DNA of 64,000 bases. Source: Demequina aestuarii. GTDB lineage: Bacteria > Actinomycetota > Actinomycetes > Actinomycetales > Demequinaceae. Both the position numbers and the translations under genes were made by a program. The notes under the pieces were generated by a model. That model did no database searches. It saw only the letters and a list, made by a program, of their open reading frames with translations, and was not told the DNA's origin. Positions 60,423 to 64,000 of this stretch are shown piece by piece. The stretch is from contig NZ_BBRD01000001.1 of NCBI RefSeq assembly GCF_000975095.1, positions 1,073,467 through 1,137,466 on the forward strand, read 5' to 3'. Each line of letters starts with the position of its first letter. Within the stretch, counting starts at the first letter, position 1.

Positions 60423-62387
60423 TCAGCTGTCGTAGACCAGCGTGACCGTGGAGCCCACCTCGAGCTGCGTGCCGGGCGCCGGTCGCTGGCCCACCACGAA
60501 CTCCGGGGTGGTCCACGGCCAGGGGTTGTCAGCCTCGAGGTTGACGGTCAAGCCAAGCCCCTCCAGCTCGTCACGAGCACGCTCGACGGTGTTGAACGTG
60601 TAGTCGGCCAGCTCGACCAGCGGGGGACCGTCCGAGACCCAGATGGTGATCTCCTGGGTGCGGACACCGTCTACACCTGCCTCTGGGCTCTGGCGGAAGA
60701 CCTCACCCTGAGGCGCATCGAGGGTGCGACCGCGCTCCACGGTCACCACCAGCGCGTCCTCCTCCAGGACGTCGATGGCCGCGGCCTCGGTCGACCCGAC
60801 GACGTCGGGGACCGTGATCGGTGCGGGACCGTCGGAGAGCTGGAGCGACACCTTCGTGTCGTGCCGCACCGTCTTGCCCTGCGCGGGGGTGGACGCCGTC
60901 ACTTCACCCTCGGGAACCGTGTCCGAGTGCGTGAACGTAGGGTCGCCCACAGGGAAGCCCGCGTCGCCCAGCACTGCGATGGCTTCGCTCTCCTGCAGGC
61001 CCACGACTTCGGGAATGGTCTCCTGGCGAGCGCCCTGGGACACGATCAGCGTGATGTCGGAGCCGTTGAGCAGCCGTGCCTGCTCCTTGGGATCAGTGCC
61101 GATCGCGATGCCTTCGGCGATGACGTCGTCGAACTCCTCCTGCGTGGTCACCACGAACCCGAGGGCTTCGAGCGACGCGGTGGCGTCCGCCTCTGTCTGG
61201 CTCTGCACCGAGGGAACCGTGGTGTAGGCACCGGGGCCGATCGAGGTGTACCACCAGAGGCCCAGGCCGCCGAGCACGACGAGAGTCGCGAGGACGGCTC
61301 CGATCCACCAACCCGTGCGGCGGTTGGGCCGCTCTGGCTCGATCGCATCCGGGTCGTCGTCCAGGATCTCGGCATCTCCGCCCGCGACCAGCGCCGCGGC
61401 GCCGCCCAATCCGATGGGGAGGGCGATGGTCGATCCAGAGGGAGCGTCGGACAGCACCGTCGTCGCGCCGTCATCGTGCGCAAGGGGGACGGCACCCGAC
61501 GGCGGGTCCGCCCGGCGATCGAGAGTGGGGTCATCGATGAGCGAGCGAGCGTGACGCACGAGCACGAGAGCGGCGGCGGCATCGGCCGGGCGGCCCTGAG
61601 GGTCGCGCGCGGTCATGACGGCGACGAGCTCATCGAACTCCACGGGAAGCCACGGCACGGTGGCCGATGGCGCAGGCATGTCCTCGTGGACGTGGCGCGA
61701 CGCGACGCCAAGCGCGGTCTCGGCAGTGAAGGGCTGACGCCCCGTCACCATCTCGTAGAGGAGGATGCCGCACGAGTACACGTCCGCGCGGGCGTCGGCA
61801 TCGCCGTCGGCGACGAGCTCGGGCGCCAGGTAGGCGACCGTGCCGAGCAGCATGCCGGTGGACGTGCTCGTGACCTCGGTGACGGCTCGCGCGAGGCCGA
61901 AGTCGGCGAGCTTGGGTCTTCCGGACTCATCGAGCAGCACGTTCTCAGGCTTGACGTCTCTGTGCACGAGTCCTTGCCGATGCGCGGCTGAGAGAGCGTC
62001 GAGGACGGCATCGGTGATGGCGAGGGCCTCTCCGACCGCCAGCGTGCCCTCCTGCGTGACGCGCTCACGCAGGTTCTCGCCGTCCACGTACTCCATCGTG
62101 AGGTAGGAGAGATCGCCGTCGACGCCCTGGTCGTACACCCGCACCATGCCCGGGTGGGTGAGCCGAGCCGCGGACTTGGCCTCGCGTCGGAACCGCGACA
62201 CGAAGTCCGCCTCGCTCGCGTCGGCGGCGAGGTGCTGGTGCATGATCTTGAGAGCGACGTCGCGCTCGAGCCGCTTGTCGAAGGCGACATAGACGGTGGC
62301 CATGCCGCCCGCCGCGACCCTTTCGCGCACCTCGTAGCGGCCGTCGATCAGACGGCCGAGCAGGGGGTCGGTCAAGGTCTCGGACAC
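60423..62387 (-). CDS. pknL: PASTA-domain Ser/Thr protein kinase (PknL-like)
   Basis: A 654-residue receptor kinase. Kinase domain (about 18-280): Gly loop AAGGMATVYVA, Lys47, HRDVKPEN with Asp144, DFG with Asp162, LGTVAYLAPE activation segment. One helix (359-381) leads to four external PASTA domains (about 388-654) that bind cell-wall precursor or muropeptide. This arrangement, and the neighbours aroG and Rv2175c-like, match M. tuberculosis PknL (Rv2176). It phosphorylates the adjacent Rv2175c-type protein in mycobacteria (known for that family). GTG start with TACAAT 6 nt upstream (leaderless). Confidence 0.95.
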   Translation of the reverse strand: MSETLTDPLLGRLIDGRYEVRERVAAGGMATVYVAFDKRLERDVALKIMHQHLAADASEADFVSRFRREAKSAARLTHPGMVRVYDQGVDGDLSYLTMEYVDGENLRERVTQEGTLAVGEALAITDAVLDALSAAHRQGLVHRDVKPENVLLDESGRPKLADFGLARAVTEVTSTSTGMLLGTVAYLAPELVADGDADARADVYSCGILLYEMVTGRQPFTAETALGVASRHVHEDMPAPSATVPWLPVEFDELVAVMTARDPQGRPADAAAALVLVRHARSLIDDPTLDRRADPPSGAVPLAHDDGATTVLSDAPSGSTIALPIGLGGAAALVAGGDAEILDDDPDAIEPERPNRRTGWWIGAVLATLVVLGGLGLWWYTSIGPGAYTTVPSVQSQTEADATASLEALGFVVTTQEEFDDVIAEGIAIGTDPKEQARLLNGSDITLIVSQGARQETIPEVVGLQESEAIAVLGDAGFPVGDPTFTHSDTVPEGEVTASTPAQGKTVRHDTKVSLQLSDGPAPITVPDVVGSTEAAAIDVLEEDALVVTVERGRTLDAPQGEVFRQSPEAGVDGVRTQEITIWVSDGPPLVELADYTFNTVERARDELEGLGLTVNLEADNPWPWTTPEFVVGQRPAPGTQLEVGSTVTLVYDS

Positions 62388-62393
62388 GGGTTC

Positions 62394-62399
62394 ATTGTA
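62394..62399 (-). promoter_or_regulatory. -10 of leaderless pknL transcript
   Basis: Minus-strand TACAAT (5 of 6 matches to TATAAT) lies 6 nt before the GTG at 62387, with no Shine-Dalgarno sequence. Confidence 0.65.
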
Positions 62400-62447
62400 T
62401 GCGGGTCGAACGGCGCTGACGGTGGTCTGTCGACGGTGCGCCGCGGG

Positions 62448-63794
62448 TCAGGAGAAGCGGCCCCTCAGCGCGAGCACGCTCGCGACGTAGCGCTTGGTGT
62501 CGGCGTACATCCCGTACTTCCGCACACCGGACTCGCCCTGGTAGTAGCCGGCGATGGCGGTCTCGAGTGCACGACCGTCGCGCTGCAGGTGGCGAAGCAC
62601 GGCGACACCTGCGGTGACGTTGTCCTGGGGGTCGAGCAGGTTGAGGTCACGGCCCACGAGGTCTGACGCCCATTCGCCCGTCGTGGGGATGACCTGCATG
62701 GCGCCCACGGCGTTCGCGGGGGACACGGCCCGCATGTTGAAGCCGGACTCCTGGTAGGCCACGGCCTGCGCGAGCGCGGGGTCCACGCCCATCTGCTGCG
62801 CGGTCGTGATGATCATCTGCTGCATCTGGGCTCGCGACGGGACGTCCATGGCGTTGAGAGTCGCCTTGTTCTGGTTGGCGGCGCCGACGACTCCCGCGGA
62901 GTATGTGCGGCCCAGGAAGGTGTCGCCGACGAGTCCCGTCGGGACGCCGCCGGGGATGGTGAGGCTCTGCCCGACGCGGATGACCGAGGGGTTCTTGATG
63001 GCGTTGGCCGACACGAGCGAACTCACCGAGACGCCGAACCGAGTCGCGATACGCGCGAGGGTGTCACCGGACGCGACCGTGTACTGCTGAGTCGTGCCTC
63101 CGAATTCGGCAAGGTTCTTGTCGGTCGCCACGCTCGAGGCAGGGGCCGATGCGGGGGCGTCTCCTACGGCGGTCGCGCCGGGGATCGTCAGCGACTGGCC
63201 TTCGCGGATGATCGCCCGCGAGTCGAGGCCATTGGCGCGCACGATCGACGAGACCGACGTGCCGTAGCGCCGTGCGAGGTCCCAGACGGTGTCTCCTCCC
63301 GCGACGGTGTGGCGCAGCGCGTCGGTCGTCGACGATGCGATCGTCACGGTCGAGGAGACGGGGGTCGCGGTTCCGCCACCGGGAATGGCGAGCTTCTGGC
63401 CGTCGCGGATGATCGCGCGCGAATCAAGGCCGTTGGCAGTGATGATCGCGGAGACGGTGGTGCCGTAGCGCCGTGCGAGGTCCCACACGGTGTCGCCGGG
63501 CGCCACCGTGTGGGAGCCGGACGCCGTGATTGCGGCGGCGTCCGAGTCGGTGGGGATCGTGAGCGTCTGGCCCACGATGATGACAGCGCGAGAGTTCAGG
63601 CCGTTCGCGTCGATGATCGAGCGCACCGTGGAGTCGTAGCGAACGGCGAGCGCGCCCACCGTGTCACCGTCGGAGACGCGGTGGCGTTCGTCGGCGGCTG
63701 CGGGCATCGCCGCGAACGTCGTGGCGGCGATTGCGGCCGCGGTGGCGAAGGCTGCGGTCCGCGCAGTGCGGACGGAGGGGGACGTCGGGGCCAC
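62448..63794 (-). CDS. Secreted lytic transglycosylase with four LysM domains
   Basis: A 448-residue secreted cell-wall enzyme. Signal peptide (about 1-34, ending in AAMPAAA) is followed by four LysM repeats (about 38-81, 95-138, 162-205 and 235-279; each [18 protein letters not shown]...ANGLxSRAIIxxGQxLxIP) that bind peptidoglycan, then an SLT-type catalytic domain (about 310-440) with [12 protein letters not shown] (catalytic Glu), [15 protein letters not shown] and [12 protein letters not shown]. It cleaves glycan strands for growth and separation. GTG start with AGGAG at 6 nt. Three MtrA-type repeats lie upstream. Confidence 0.92.
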   Translation of the reverse strand: MAPTSPSVRTARTAAFATAAAIAATTFAAMPAAADERHRVSDGDTVGALAVRYDSTVRSIIDANGLNSRAVIIVGQTLTIPTDSDAAAITASGSHTVAPGDTVWDLARRYGTTVSAIITANGLDSRAIIRDGQKLAIPGGGTATPVSSTVTIASSTTDALRHTVAGGDTVWDLARRYGTSVSSIVRANGLDSRAIIREGQSLTIPGATAVGDAPASAPASSVATDKNLAEFGGTTQQYTVASGDTLARIATRFGVSVSSLVSANAIKNPSVIRVGQSLTIPGGVPTGLVGDTFLGRTYSAGVVGAANQNKATLNAMDVPSRAQMQQMIITTAQQMGVDPALAQAVAYQESGFNMRAVSPANAVGAMQVIPTTGEWASDLVGRDLNLLDPQDNVTAGVAVLRHLQRDGRALETAIAGYYQGESGVRKYGMYADTKRYVASVLALRGRFS

Positions 63795-63825
63795 GGTGTT
63801 CTCCTAGCTGAGGCGCATGAGGCTG

Positions 63826-63850
63826 ATGTGACATATGTGACTCATGTGAC
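63826..63850 (-). promoter_or_regulatory. Candidate MtrA box (three GTCACA direct repeats)
   Basis: On the minus strand the site is GTCACA-N3-GTCACA-N3-GTCACA, exact repeats with 9-bp period, 32-56 nt upstream of the LysM/transglycosylase start. As I recall, MtrA motifs in mycobacteria, corynebacteria and streptomycetes are direct GTCACA/GTAACA-type repeats with a short spacer, and MtrA controls cell-wall hydrolases. It also lies 44 nt before the -10 of the divergent partial gene, so both could be regulated. Confidence 0.65.
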
Positions 63851-63893
63851 TGTAACTCCGGCCCTGGGGATACGCAAGGGTGCGGAACCTTTG

Positions 63894-63899
63894 TAGCCT
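63894..63899 (+). promoter_or_regulatory. -10 of leaderless Rv2175c-like transcript
   Basis: TAGCCT lies 6 nt before the GTG at 63906. Confidence 0.6.
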
Positions 63900-63905
63900 T
63901 GGTGC

Positions 63906-64000
63906 GTGACTGACTCTGATCGCTGGCTTCCTATCCCCGACTTCGCCGACCGGCTCGACATCACTGCGGCGCGCGTGCGTGAACTGCTGCGGGAGCGTGC
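63906..64000 (+). CDS. Rv2175c-like DNA-binding protein (5' part only)
   Basis: The gene runs off the window end. The visible 31 residues (MTDSDRWLPIPDFADRLDIT..., then RVRELLRER) match the start of the actinobacterial Rv2175c-type winged helix-turn-helix protein, which in mycobacteria is a DNA-binding substrate of PknL. It is divergent from the LysM/transglycosylase gene and next-but-one to pknL, as expected for this family. The GTG start is supported by the leaderless promoter at 63894. Confidence 0.75.
   Translation, partial: MTDSDRWLPIPDFADRLDITAARVRELLRER

Noticed and set aside
1-64000. tRNA genes, CRISPR arrays, insertion sequences and prophage genes
   Set aside because: No intergenic region shows a tRNA cloverleaf, regularly spaced repeats, transposase or integrase motifs, and almost all the DNA is assigned to single-copy genes.

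Overview
The window is high-GC, densely packed bacterial chromosome and reads as an actinobacterium, most likely of the order Micrococcales (family not determinable here). The evidence is the actinobacterial respiratory set (separate ctaC-ctaD-ctaF and ctaE-qcrC-qcrA-qcrB blocks, a di-heme QcrC, a Rieske QcrA with an N-terminal membrane part), the gene order lipB-lipA-DUF4191-RDD-glnA, pepA beside dlaT and lpdA, and a PASTA kinase beside a Rv2175c-like gene. These blocks follow the general order of the Mycobacterium tuberculosis Rv2175c-Rv2220 region. No tRNA, rRNA, CRISPR array, insertion sequence or integrase was seen.

Layout. 0-7.6 kb is accessory: a membrane protein, a LacI regulator with a GH13 alpha-glucosidase, and a copper cluster (membrane/cupredoxin/NirK-type fusion, a DUF2249 protein and a cysteine-containing helix-turn-helix regulator). 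7.6-23.2 kb is core: glnA with a GlnR-type box, RDD protein, HAD phosphatase, DUF4191, lipA-lipB, an MMPL exporter, a kinase-like protein without an N-lobe, the lpdA-dlaT-TIGR01777 run, pepA and pyrD. 23.2-37.15 kb interrupts the conserved order. Its centre is a compact nine-gene minus-strand operon (CodA-type amidohydrolase, ABC importer, SDR, FAD oxidase, creatininase-family hydrolase, flavin oxidase-like protein, MTHFR-like protein). It faces an XRE-cupin regulator and a VanB-type reductase across a palindromic operator. A TrzN-like amidohydrolase and an aldo/keto reductase follow. 37.2-51.9 kb is core again: DUF3043, nadA, glycerate kinase-like, erpA, a NifS-like protein lacking the PLP lysine, ctaCDF, sodA, qcrBAC-ctaE, an atypical receiver and trpD. 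52-64 kb holds an exonuclease/UvrC-like protein, a small CxxC protein, fadD, a ROK glucokinase, plsC, PPi-dependent phosphofructokinase, class II DAHP synthase, a PknL-like kinase, a LysM/transglycosylase and the start of a Rv2175c-like gene.

How the genes work together. ctaC/D/E/F with qcrA/B/C form the bc1-aa3 supercomplex. lipB and lipA make the lipoyl group carried by DlaT, whose dihydrolipoyl form LpdA reoxidises. glnA carries an upstream nitrogen-control box. The glucokinase and phosphofructokinase feed glycolysis, and AroG starts aromatic amino acid synthesis, which trpD serves. The 24-33 kb operon looks like an uptake and catabolic unit for an unidentified nitrogenous compound, possibly with one-carbon transfer to folate.

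Transcription signals. Many genes begin with a TANNNT hexamer only 6-7 nt before an ATG or GTG, which indicates leaderless mRNAs. This was used to fix several starts (pyrD, pepA, ctaC, the kinase gene and others). Two divergent pairs (pepA/pyrD and nifS-like/ctaC) fit both such promoters into 31-32 bp.
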